DNA from: a virus
Length of the DNA: 49,840 nt
Strand: one strand, 5' to 3'
Virus record (IMG/VR): IMGVR_UViG_3300048839_001180
Location: 1 to 49,840 of that record
A program made the position numbers and the translations under genes. Positions 6,105-13,176 of the stretch are shown here, in pieces (within the stretch, counting starts at the first letter, position 1; every line of letters starts with the position of its first letter). Below the pieces are notes generated by a model. That model was not told the DNA's origin. It did not search any database and saw only the letters and a program-made list of their open reading frames with translations.

Positions 6105-8057
6105 ATGGCGAATTTAGTTTGGTTATGGAAAGAAAACTTGAGTAAGGAACATAAACCACAGATTGAACTATTGAAGGTTTCTTACCCAAAAAAGAAAACG
6201 CTTACAATCAACATTAACGCAACGTCAGAGGAGTTGTTCAATGAGATAGTAAAAGATCCATTACTTGCAGAAAACGCCCTTTACAGTGCCTTGATGGAAG
6301 GCAGAATGATACCTGGATGGAATGGGTCAAAACATTCTATCAATCTCCGGTTCATTGGGTTCCCCAACCGAATATCGGTAAAGGATCTGAACTCATCATA
6401 TCTTGAAAAGTTTACAAGCCTGCGTGTGATAGTGAGAAAAGTCACGACTGTAAAGCCAAGACTGGTCCATGCAGCGTTCAAATGCAATGCATGTAAAGAC
6501 AAGACAGTGTATGTCCCTGTCGAAGAAGAGGAAGTCATTCCACCACATGACAAATGTCTATGTGGCGGGAAATCGTGGCGATTCATGCTCAAACAGTCCA
6601 TCAAGAAAGATTTCCAAATCATTCATGTGCAAGACCCGCCTGAGGATGGGAGTGGAACTAAACCAGAAATCCTGACGGTGAAACTGTTAGACGATTTGAC
6701 CGGGCAAGTTCAGCCAGGGAATATCATTGTCATCAATGGCGTGTTCAGAGGGCATCAAAAGAAAAATGGTGCAACTCTTGATACCTATATGGATGCAAAG
6801 TCTGTTGAAGTAAAGAACAAAGATTTCAGTAAAATTGAAATTACGCCAGAGGAAGTGACAGAATTTGAAGCATTTGCAAAAGACCCAGCAATCTTTGATA
6901 ATTTATGGCAATCTATCGGTGGAGTGGTCAAAGGGTACGAAGCAGTCAAGCAAGCGATGTTACTGCAGTTGCTTGGAGGGGTCGAGAAAACTACCGACGA
7001 TGGTGACCGCTTTAGAGCAGATTTCCATATCCTGTTATGCGGAGATCCTTCCGTTGCAAAATCAAAGTTACTTAAATCCGCCTTTAACATGTGCCCCAGA
7101 GGTATTTACGCATCTGGCAAGGCTACATCTGCTGCTGGACTTACAGCGGCGGCCACAAAAGGCACCGATGGAGCATGGGAAATTGAGGCTGGTGCTGCCG
7201 TATTAGCCGATAAAGGAAATTTGTTCCTGGATGAACTCGACAAAATTGATAAGGATGCGGTCAGCGCGTTACACGAGATTGCCGAAGAACAAGTCTTACA
7301 CATCAACAAAGCAGGCATTAATGCAGACTTATCTACAAAATGTGCAATCCTTGCTGCAGCAAACCCGAAACGGTCCAGATTCGACAAGTTTCAAGACCTT
7401 GGAAGTCAGGTTACATTTGCTCCGTCGTTACTCTCCAGGTTCGGACTCATTTTTTTACTCACTGATGAACCCGATGCAAAAAACGACAGGGCAATTGCAA
7501 AACATATTATCAACGCCCATCGAGGTAAAACCGCTGAAAAGAAAATCCCAATTGAAAAAGTAAGAAAATTCATTGCTCATGCAAAACAGTCGTGCACCCC
7601 CGAAATCTCCGACGAAGCAGCACAGATGTATGAAGACTATTACGCAAAAATCAGAGGAAAAGCACAGTCAGCAATCCCCATTACCCCCAGACAAATTGAA
7701 GACATTATTCGGATGTCTGAGGCTTCCGCCAAGACACGGTTATCTGAATCTGTGCAACCAATTGATGTCAACCGAGCAATTTGGATTTATGAAGAAGCCA
7801 TGCGGTTCACCGGAACGGACCCGAAAACCGGGGAATTAGATACGGATAAAGCATCTGGGTTATTCTCGTTTACTAACCGGGATGGAATGACTAAAATCAA
7901 AGAATTGCGTATGAAGGAATTTACTGATACCGGGAAATGGCCGGACAAGTCACGATTGACTGACATGGCTATCTACGATGCAGGAATCGAAAACACAGAA
8001 GCAGTATCCCTGGTGAATGCCCTATGGAAGGAGATGAATTTAAGTGGCAGATATTAA
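6105..8057 (+). CDS. mcm: MCM-family replicative helicase
   Basis: This 650-residue protein would unwind DNA at the viral replication fork as a hexameric AAA+ ATPase. The N-terminal part carries a zinc-binding site (C127, C130, C151, C153) and OB-fold strands. The AAA+ core has Walker A GDPSVAKS (residues 313-320), Walker B LFLDELD (373-379), sensor 1 AAN (418-420) and the arginine-finger motif SLLSRF (441-446). Archaeal and eukaryotic MCMs usually have IDEFDKM and SRFD; here they are LDELDKI and SRFG. The C terminus (about 590-650) is winged-helix-like. This divergence argues for a long-established viral copy rather than a recent host acquisition. Regulation may come from the noncoding palindrome regions. 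It overlaps the next gene by 14 bases. Confidence 0.95.
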   Translation: MANLVWLWKENLSKEHKPQIELLKVSYPKKKTLTININATSEELFNEIVKDPLLAENALYSALMEGRMIPGWNGSKHSINLRFIGFPNRISVKDLNSSYLEKFTSLRVIVRKVTTVKPRLVHAAFKCNACKDKTVYVPVEEEEVIPPHDKCLCGGKSWRFMLKQSIKKDFQIIHVQDPPEDGSGTKPEILTVKLLDDLTGQVQPGNIIVINGVFRGHQKKNGATLDTYMDAKSVEVKNKDFSKIEITPEEVTEFEAFAKDPAIFDNLWQSIGGVVKGYEAVKQAMLLQLLGGVEKTTDDGDRFRADFHILLCGDPSVAKSKLLKSAFNMCPRGIYASGKATSAAGLTAAATKGTDGAWEIEAGAAVLADKGNLFLDELDKIDKDAVSALHEIAEEQVLHINKAGINADLSTKCAILAAANPKRSRFDKFQDLGSQVTFAPSLLSRFGLIFLLTDEPDAKNDRAIAKHIINAHRGKTAEKKIPIEKVRKFIAHAKQSCTPEISDEAAQMYEDYYAKIRGKAQSAIPITPRQIEDIIRMSEASAKTRLSESVQPIDVNRAIWIYEEAMRFTGTDPKTGELDTDKASGLFSFTNRDGMTKIKELRMKEFTDTGKWPDKSRLTDMAIYDAGIENTEAVSLVNALWKEMNLSGRY

Positions 8058-8346
8058 ACCAACAGCATTCAATTGCTTTAAGTCTGGGTGCGGCTTTCTG
8101 GTGGAGGTTACAAAGTTCCAGCGAATATATCATTGTTGCGAGAAATGTGGGTTAGTAATCAACACCCTCATTTCATGCCCGCTTGTGGACCCGTATCCTG
8201 ACCTTGTGAAAAAGAAAATTCATAAGAGTCAGACTAAAAAACAAATGAAACGAGAGATTCATAAAAGCGAAATGTTACGAGATGCAAGAAATTTCAGATC
8301 TTATAACGAGAACATCATCAACCTACTAAAGGAGTATAAAAAATGA
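8044..8346 (+). CDS. Zinc-binding basic protein, 100 residues
   Basis: The N-terminal half has cysteine pairs CFKSGC (residues 10-15) and CCEKC (31-35). The C-terminal half is very basic and helical (KKKIHKSQTKKQMKREIHK). A zinc ribbon plus basic helix suggests nucleic-acid binding. The GTG start is supported by GGAG 11 bases upstream and by the 14-base overlap with mcm. No family is recognised. Confidence 0.55.
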   Translation: MADIKPTAFNCFKSGCGFLVEVTKFQRIYHCCEKCGLVINTLISCPLVDPYPDLVKKKIHKSQTKKQMKREIHKSEMLRDARNFRSYNENIINLLKEYKK

Positions 8347-8564
8347 CTGACGCAAGAATGCAAATAAAAGACAATGAATGGAAATGCCCGGTGTGTGATA
8401 CCGCAATGGGGATAAAATCGGATTTTGGAGGAATTCTAATAAAGGAAGACCATATTTTAACCCCGCTTATTTGTCCAAACTGTGGAATGGAATGTTGGAT
8501 AAAATCTATCCCAGTTTCAATTGTAGTATTCAAAGACTTTGAACACAGGTTAAAAAATGACTGA
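8343..8564 (+). CDS. Zinc-ribbon protein, 73 residues
   Basis: Two CxxC knuckles (CPVC at about 15-18 and CPNC at 44-47) are separated by a beta-hairpin-like stretch, giving a typical zinc ribbon. It starts in an ATGA overlap with the preceding gene. Role unknown. Confidence 0.55.
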   Translation: MTDARMQIKDNEWKCPVCDTAMGIKSDFGGILIKEDHILTPLICPNCGMECWIKSIPVSIVVFKDFEHRLKND

Positions 8565-8694
8565 AACAACAATCGCAATGTGTTTAAAAATGGCATGCAG
8601 ATTCAACACGGGAGGAGAATGCCAATTTAAATCGGTAATTATCAGCGAAACCGGAGAATGTGAAATGTATGAAATCATGGAGAAAAAAGAATGA
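8557..8694 (+). CDS. Small cysteine protein, 45 residues
   Basis: Four cysteines (CLKMAC, GECQF, GECEM) could bind one zinc ion. It overlaps the preceding gene by eight bases and the next as ATGA. No family is recognised. Confidence 0.45.
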   Translation: MTETTIAMCLKMACRFNTGGECQFKSVIISETGECEMYEIMEKKE

Positions 8695-9008
8695 CTGAAG
8701 CACAAACACCATTTGAAATCATAATGGACAAGAATTTAGAACCACGAATACGGACAGGGCATATACATTGCCCAATATGCAACGGAAAAATGCGGTTTGT
8801 GGATATAAACGAAGAATTTGAACGAGGAGACGAATTTGGGAGAAGCACCTACAATTTTGAATTCGCGCAATTTCTAAAACTGGTTCACCGAGTAAACATT
8901 TACGGATTAGAATGCGAGAAATGCAGAGCAACAATCCCAAAATTCACGATCACAAATTACCCGGTAATCGTGTATAATGGTGAACCACACGACCGTGCTA
9001 CAGTGTAG
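8691..9008 (+). CDS. Zinc-ribbon protein, 105 residues
   Basis: CPIC at residues 27-30 and CEKC at about 75-78 form a split zinc ribbon with an acidic, aromatic insert between them. The stop is TAG, a codon used by only about seven genes here. It is the last gene of the mcm unit and is followed by a 240-base noncoding stretch. Confidence 0.55.
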   Translation: MTEAQTPFEIIMDKNLEPRIRTGHIHCPICNGKMRFVDINEEFERGDEFGRSTYNFEFAQFLKLVHRVNIYGLECEKCRATIPKFTITNYPVIVYNGEPHDRATV

Positions 9009-9248
9009 CATGCTATTGATTGTCACGCCAAGTTAATATAATAATGATCATAATAGTACATGTACTCCCTTCCCCCGGCATAAAGCCGGGTAAAGAGAGT
9101 CTCTCCCAACTATCCACAAAAAAGCGATCAAGCGGCAAAGCCGCTAAATGATCATTATTATGATCATTATGATCAGTACATTGTCCACTTGCGATTTTGC
9201 ACTTTTTGACTAAAATACGCCCAAATTAAACCCCGATTGGAGTTTTGG
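9009..9248. other. Noncoding region with hairpins and shared palindromes
   Basis: No gene is seen. The stretch has a perfect CCCGGC-ATAAA-GCCGGG hairpin (9074-9090), an AGAGAGTCTCTC palindrome just after it, and an AGCGGC-AAA-GCCGCT hairpin (9131-9145) flanked by GATCA/TGATC arms. It also has several TGATCAT units (9045-9050 and 9148-9175). TGATCATAATAGTACATGTACT at 9045-9066 nearly repeats 644-664. It may act as a terminator for the mcm unit, an origin, or a protein-binding region. The next gene's Shine-Dalgarno sequence GGAG is at 9239-9242. Confidence 0.45.
9074..9090 (+). terminator. GC-rich hairpin downstream of the mcm unit
   Basis: A perfect six-base-pair GC stem with a five-base loop lies 66 bases after the TAG stop. 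It has no T-run behind it, so it may be an RNA-stabilising or protein-binding structure rather than a terminator. Confidence 0.3.
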
Positions 9249-9605
9249 ATGAATTATGCAGAGAAAATGAAATTCTGTTCGATTTGCGAGGAGTTAATTG
9301 AACACCCCGTGGATGGTATGGTATGCGAACAAACCGGGCAACCGCTTTTTTTGATGGACAATTGTCCAATGGCCGATGATTCTGTGAGAACCGATTTAGA
9401 CCCATGCTATTATTGGTTTCCCAGACGAGGCTTGACAACACACTTTTGTAGAAAATGCCAGTTTAACCATGGTAAGTCATGCATTACCCCGTTTGGGCAG
9501 TTCAGAAGAGAAGACATGGCGCGATGCCCGCTGCCCAGGGTAAATGAAGACGGATCTCGAAGACAGCCCCGTGACACGTATCAGGTTATGCGTGAAGTAA
9601 GATGA
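9249..9605 (+). CDS. Cysteine-rich protein, 118 residues
   Basis: Several zinc-site candidates are visible: CSIC at residues 10-13, a MVCEQTGQ segment, DNCPMAD, and CRKC at about 66-69 with a further C after GKS. The start at 9249 is chosen over an in-frame TTG at 9237 because GGAG (9239-9242) lies six bases before it. It ends as an ATGA overlap with the next gene. No family is recognised. Confidence 0.5.
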   Translation: MNYAEKMKFCSICEELIEHPVDGMVCEQTGQPLFLMDNCPMADDSVRTDLDPCYYWFPRRGLTTHFCRKCQFNHGKSCITPFGQFRREDMARCPLPRVNEDGSRRQPRDTYQVMREVR

Positions 9606-9844
9606 CACAAGATTGGAATGCCCGAAACCAGTGTAAGTCTTGTAAGTATGGAAGATACATGAAATATTATCCGGAGGTTGGATATCAGTTGGTAAAATGC
9701 GGATTAAATAACGAAATAAAAGTTGTGTTTGAACCATGTGAGAATTTTGTAAGTTCTCTCATAACTCTTCCAAATGGGAAAAAGGTTCATCGACATATCC
9801 CTGTATTGACCCCCGAAATCAAAACTCTTGCAGATTGTTGGTAA
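9602..9844 (+). CDS. Small cysteine protein, 80 residues
   Basis: CKSC at residues 11-14 and later single cysteines (LVKCGL, FEPCENF) suggest a zinc site of the C-x2-C...C...C type. The second half is beta-rich. Coupled to its neighbour by ATGA. Unknown function. Confidence 0.5.
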   Translation: MTQDWNARNQCKSCKYGRYMKYYPEVGYQLVKCGLNNEIKVVFEPCENFVSSLITLPNGKKVHRHIPVLTPEIKTLADCW

Positions 9845-9846
9845 TT

Positions 9847-10164
9847 ATGAAATCTGATAAAGTAAATAACACGGAATATCCATGGGAAGAAGTAGAAATT
9901 GTTAAAACGCCAGTGTGGAAATCTGCGAAATGCATAATTTCAGCCGTTTCTGATAATTGCACCATTCGGTTGATGGAATGTATAAGAAACGAACCAGAGG
10001 TATGCATGGCCGAATATTTCATTGAAAAGCAACATACAGACATATCTGGAAGTATTCGTGAAGACGACATATTTGGGCCATATCACAGCCACGAATTAAA
10101 ACATTTTATGATTGCAATGAACAAAGTGTATCAAAAATGGGAACAGGCAAAATTTAATCGGTGA
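9847..10164 (+). CDS. Hypothetical protein, 105 residues
   Basis: A mixed alpha/beta acidic protein (YPWEEVEIVKTPVWK..., HSHELKHFMIAMNKV) of no recognised family. The ATG two bases after the preceding stop is preferred over an in-frame TTG at 9835. The next gene begins after a GGTGA ribosome binding site that contains this gene's stop codon. Confidence 0.5.
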   Translation: MKSDKVNNTEYPWEEVEIVKTPVWKSAKCIISAVSDNCTIRLMECIRNEPEVCMAEYFIEKQHTDISGSIREDDIFGPYHSHELKHFMIAMNKVYQKWEQAKFNR

Positions 10165-10169
10165 ATATT

Positions 10170-10544
10170 ATGGGAATTACAAAATCTGATGAATTAAAAG
10201 ATATGATGGCTGTAAACACTGCAGCCAGGAACCAAAGACTGAAAATTGAAGACTCGTTAAAACTTGATCCGTTCATTGACCACCTGTATTCTGAACAACA
10301 ATTTGAACATCTGATTTTCATTGAGTGCAGACGCACCAATATGTTGCTTGAAGAACTGATAGGATTGCTATCAGACGCATGCAGTGAGGCCGAGAATCCC
10401 AAGAAGGGTGCAAAGCCTATACCAAGTATGAAATCATTTCTAAAAGAGATTGTAGACACCTCTACAGAATTGTCCCCATATGAGCAACAAATAGACGTTG
10501 CATCTCCTGCACCGAAGAAAACTACCCGGGCACGGAGGAAATAA
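10170..10544 (+). CDS. Hypothetical helical protein, 124 residues
   Basis: It is predicted mostly helical, with a lysine/arginine-rich tail (PKKTTRARRK) that could contact nucleic acid. An in-frame GTG at 10161 exists, but GGTGA at 10160-10164 is the ribosome binding site for the ATG at 10170. No family is recognised. Confidence 0.5.
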   Translation: MGITKSDELKDMMAVNTAARNQRLKIEDSLKLDPFIDHLYSEQQFEHLIFIECRRTNMLLEELIGLLSDACSEAENPKKGAKPIPSMKSFLKEIVDTSTELSPYEQQIDVASPAPKKTTRARRK

Positions 10545-10545
10545 G

Positions 10546-10869
10546 TTGCCTTATCCCGTTATCCTCTATGTGAATGGAGGTGACGAAAAATGTTCGCGGA
10601 AATTGAAAAAATATCTGAAAAAGAACGGGTATCTGTTTTCAGTACAACGAATCGATTCTACAGAATCGCAAATTGCGTTGAAATACCATGGTCATGCAAA
10701 TGCAACAGCGCCGGTATTACAGATGGGAACTGCAGTGTTTCGAGATGGGTCGCTATTCAATCATGAAACCTATAAACTATCGCCAATCGTGAAAAAATGG
10801 TTAAAAGTGTATGGAATCAGAGAATTTGAAGTAGAACAGAGAAAAGAAAACAATTTTGCGTTAGTGTAA
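10546..10869 (+). CDS. Glutaredoxin/thioredoxin-fold-like protein
   Basis: A 107-residue protein starting with TTG one base after the previous stop, with GGAGG (10534-10538) ahead. The order beta-strand YPVILYVNGGDEKCSRKL, helix, beta-strand FSVQRID, helix, then ATAPVLQMG resembles glutaredoxins. The C-x-x-C position reads CSRK (only the first cysteine kept) and TAPV fits the cis-proline loop. It could be a monothiol redox or glutathione-like protein, or a non-catalytic thioredoxin fold. Confidence 0.5.
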   Translation: MPYPVILYVNGGDEKCSRKLKKYLKKNGYLFSVQRIDSTESQIALKYHGHANATAPVLQMGTAVFRDGSLFNHETYKLSPIVKKWLKVYGIREFEVEQRKENNFALV

Positions 10870-10874
10870 GAAAA

Positions 10875-11117
10875 ATGGATGAATATTCAATCACGTTAAC
10901 CGGGATGATAAACGGATGGAAAACAAAAATGAAAATGCCCCCCGTTCTTTCCAACGGAGGTCCAAGACCAGCGATTACAGATAAAAGGATGCCAATTGGA
11001 ACCCGGATTATCATTACTGTGCATGGGTCAGCAGAAGAAATTGAAGCAGTCCGGGCAGGTGTTGATGCCGGACTAATGCCTGAAATCTGGGGGTCAAAAG
11101 ATGGGAAATTTTCTTGA
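10875..11117 (+). CDS. Hypothetical protein, 80 residues
   Basis: A small alpha/beta protein. The central PIGTRIIITVHGSAEEIEA looks like a strand followed by a helix that covers a ferredoxin-like sheet. It starts five bases after the preceding stop with no strong ribosome binding site. No family is recognised. Confidence 0.45.
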   Translation: MDEYSITLTGMINGWKTKMKMPPVLSNGGPRPAITDKRMPIGTRIIITVHGSAEEIEAVRAGVDAGLMPEIWGSKDGKFS

Positions 11118-11141
11118 ACTGGAACAACAGATGAATAACCT

Positions 11142-11363
11142 ATGAGCACAGTGCATGTGAGATTTGAAATGGTAGAGGTTGCCTCTGATGATGGTCAGCC
11201 AACTACCGGATACAGAGCATATGCTGCTGACATTGGATTATCGGCAGAAGGGACCGATTTAACTACTGTCATCAGCACAACAAAAACTGCGATAGACACC
11301 TATCTCGGGAAGACTACTGCACCAATCTGGATGAAAGGCGAGATTCGCTTTTCTTCAGAATAA
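11142..11363 (+). CDS. HicB-like antitoxin-fold protein, short paralogue
   Basis: In this 73-residue protein, YRAYAADIGLSAEGTDLTT followed by a helix (VISTTKTAIDTYLG) matches the partial RNase H fold of HicB antitoxins, with the usual small-residue, E-G-T-D turn before the helix. The next gene carries a second copy. No HicA-type toxin (small double-stranded-RNA-binding protein with an active histidine) is seen nearby. It may therefore be an orphan, used as a regulator or decoy antitoxin. This is inference. Confidence 0.5.
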   Translation: MSTVHVRFEMVEVASDDGQPTTGYRAYAADIGLSAEGTDLTTVISTTKTAIDTYLGKTTAPIWMKGEIRFSSE

Positions 11364-11364
11364 C

Positions 11365-11370
11365 TTTTTT
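11365..11370 (+). terminator. T6 tract with TATA-like continuation
   Basis: CTTTTTTATATC lies immediately after a TAA stop and about 25-30 bases before the next ATG, which has its own GGAGGT. It could end the upstream RNA and also serve as a TATA box for the next gene. Confidence 0.4.
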
Positions 11371-11394
11371 ATATCTACGGAGGTATTGATAAAC

Positions 11395-11985
11395 ATGGAC
11401 ATTACGTTCACGGTGGAAAGCACTAATGGAAAAATCTGGACTGCCGTATGTGCAGACCCGGTATTATCGGTAGAGGGAACTGACATCATTTCTGTCTGCA
11501 AAGATATGGCAGCATCAATTGAGGAATGGTTTATTGACACGTTTAACACCAAGAAACGAGTTATTGTCGAAGTCCCGGTAATCAAAGCAAAAATCAAAGC
11601 ATCCGTATCAGTCCGGTCTGAAAAGACACTGGATGAGTTTGAAAACGGCACTGCAGAAATTAAAGAATATGAGACTGAAAAGATTGAGAGACCTCTTCCA
11701 AGACCTCCACAACCAGCAATACCAGAACGAGTCGTAGATGGGCCATGTGCATATATCAGCGATGGTAAAGGCATCATGCCGGTTGGAATGTGCGAAGCTC
11801 ATTCAGACGACCCAAGTGACACCCCTGGGATCCGGGTTGATGATGATGGAACATGTCTTGGGGAATTTGCGAAGTGTCAGTATTACAAACCTGGTGGAAG
11901 ACGGGTAATCCAATCGCCAGAAGAAGAATCATATGACAGCCCGGACCCAATTGAAAGTTATGAGGATGAATGGCCGAGCGAGTAA
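11395..11985 (+). CDS. HicB-like domain protein with cysteine-containing tail
   Basis: In this 196-residue protein, residues 1-45 repeat the fold of the preceding gene (AVCADPVLSVEGTDIISV followed by a helix). A longer helix-linker follows, then a proline-rich hinge (PLPRPPQPAIPE) and a C-terminal region with four cysteines (GPCAYI, MCEAH, TCLGEF, KCQYY) that may bind zinc. The start at 11395 has GGAGGT ten bases before it; an in-frame TTG at 11386 is too close to that site. The two tandem HicB-like genes probably arose by duplication. Confidence 0.55.
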   Translation: MDITFTVESTNGKIWTAVCADPVLSVEGTDIISVCKDMAASIEEWFIDTFNTKKRVIVEVPVIKAKIKASVSVRSEKTLDEFENGTAEIKEYETEKIERPLPRPPQPAIPERVVDGPCAYISDGKGIMPVGMCEAHSDDPSDTPGIRVDDDGTCLGEFAKCQYYKPGGRRVIQSPEEESYDSPDPIESYEDEWPSE

Positions 11986-12113
11986 TCTCGCTTAATGATG
12001 CCATCAATATTTTGAGGCACGGATACAAATCGCAGGACGCACGAAAAGGGTGGAGACAACGGAGAACCAATGGGAGTCGCAAGAGTAAAGAATGTAGTTC
12101 AGATAGAGATTGA
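11970..12113 (+). CDS. Possible small basic protein
   Basis: A 47-residue frame, MAERVISLNDAINILRHG followed by a strongly basic tail (RKGWRQRRTNGSRKSK). It fills the gap between two clear genes but overlaps the next one by 44 bases. Only the first half looks protein-like, so it is uncertain. Confidence 0.35.
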   Translation: MAERVISLNDAINILRHGYKSQDARKGWRQRRTNGSRKSKECSSDRD

Positions 12114-12573
12114 TGGAAACCCATTCAGTTCACGAATGGAAGGATATTATTACACTCTTTTGAAAGACCAGGTGAAGAATGGAGAAATCAAATCGTTTAA
12201 GATGCAGGTTTCCTATGAACTACAACCACAGTTCAGAAAATGTTCCCGGCACGGGTGTGGGTTTGTATGGGAGAAACCGGTATCGGATCCAGTTAATGAG
12301 AAGAGATATTCAGACGTGCGTGAGTGCCCCCACTGCGGGTCGCTATTGATGCTTGTCCGTGAGATGACCTACATATCGGATTTTGATATAATTGACAATA
12401 GCGGGGCTGTGCATGTGGTTGACGTGAAGTCAAGCAAGTATTTCCAGACTGATATCTTCAAGTTGAAAAAGAAAATCTTTGAATACAAATATCCCGACAA
12501 GATTCTGGAAATGGTATTTCCGAAACTTCCAAAAGGTTGGGGAAAAGAATACGTGGTAGCAAAATGTTTATGA
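12070..12573 (+). CDS. DUF1064-like nuclease with inserted zinc ribbon
   Basis: A 167-residue protein resembling the phage DUF1064 family, which is related to PD-(D/E)XK / Holliday-junction-type nucleases. The N-terminal FSSRMEGYYYTLLKDQVKNG and YELQPQF segments fit. The core has YISDFDIIDNSG followed by VVDVKSS, giving the D...D-x-K catalytic pattern, then LKKKIFEYKYPDK. Between the helix and the core is an insert with CSRHGC (about 57-62) and CPHC (about 80-83), a zinc ribbon unusual for the family. It may process replication or recombination intermediates. Confidence 0.7.
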   Translation: MGVARVKNVVQIEIDGNPFSSRMEGYYYTLLKDQVKNGEIKSFKMQVSYELQPQFRKCSRHGCGFVWEKPVSDPVNEKRYSDVRECPHCGSLLMLVREMTYISDFDIIDNSGAVHVVDVKSSKYFQTDIFKLKKKIFEYKYPDKILEMVFPKLPKGWGKEYVVAKCL

Positions 12574-12722
12574 GAATTGTATTCCTTATTGCAGGAATAT
12601 TATCGATAATCGGGTTTTGGTGGTTTGAAAAAACTCGCACAATACCAGTATGGGGAATTCCTCAAAGTGCATGTGCGGTATCTGCAATATCATGTTTTTG
12701 GCTTATGGTGTTGTTACCATGA
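12564..12722 (+). CDS. Two-helix membrane protein, 52 residues
   Basis: Two hydrophobic segments, FMRIVFLIAGILSIIGFWW at the start and ACAVSAISCFWLMVLL at the end, are joined by a short charged loop. It overlaps the nuclease gene by ten bases and the next gene as ATGA. It is the first of three consecutive small membrane proteins, which could form a membrane or lysis cluster. Confidence 0.5.
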   Translation: MFMRIVFLIAGILSIIGFWWFEKTRTIPVWGIPQSACAVSAISCFWLMVLLP

Positions 12723-12871
12723 CACAAATTGACCCGTATATTATCGCTGGTGTTGTGATAGTGATGATGGGTGGGATGTGCTATATCCTGGTCAAAAACA
12801 TATATCGACACCGTACGCAAGAACCGAATGTTGACCAATTTATTGATAGTATAATCCCGAAAATGAAATGA
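12719..12871 (+). CDS. Single-pass membrane protein, 50 residues
   Basis: A hydrophobic helix at residues 6-24 (PYIIAGVVIVMMGGMCYIL) is followed by a charged tail. ATGA overlaps on both sides place it firmly in the operon. Function unknown. Confidence 0.5.
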   Translation: MTQIDPYIIAGVVIVMMGGMCYILVKNIYRHRTQEPNVDQFIDSIIPKMK

Positions 12872-13176
12872 TAGACTTATTCACTGTAATTTTTACGTTA
12901 CTCATGGTTGCACTTTTTTGGTTCGTATACACGGCAATAAACCAGATTGAACAAGAAAATAAACGAGTTAAAATTCCGGCTGACATTGCAAACGACATTG
13001 TCGGAGAACGACCATATTGCCCCGACTGTCTTTCGCACGATTTACGATTGGTAGACCCGAACAGCAATTTGGTGTGGTTAAAAGGGCTGATACCAGAAAT
13101 CGATTATTATGAATGTCTAAAATGTGGGAGAATATTTTCAGACGAAGAATGGATGGATGCAAAAAGATATGATTAA
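12868..13176 (+). CDS. Membrane-anchored zinc-ribbon protein
   Basis: A 102-residue protein with an N-terminal hydrophobic helix (about 4-26, FTVIFTLLMVALFWFVY), a charged stalk and a zinc ribbon formed by CPDC (51-54) and CLKC (83-86). It is the last gene of the rightward block and overlaps by four bases the end of the leftward tail module at 13173. It could tether a nucleic acid or protein to the membrane. Confidence 0.6.
   Translation: MIDLFTVIFTLLMVALFWFVYTAINQIEQENKRVKIPADIANDIVGERPYCPDCLSHDLRLVDPNSNLVWLKGLIPEIDYYECLKCGRIFSDEEWMDAKRYD

Noticed and set aside
9074-9145. Intrinsic terminator of bacterial type
   Set aside because: Hairpins are present, but no T-run follows them, and archaea do not generally use this mechanism.
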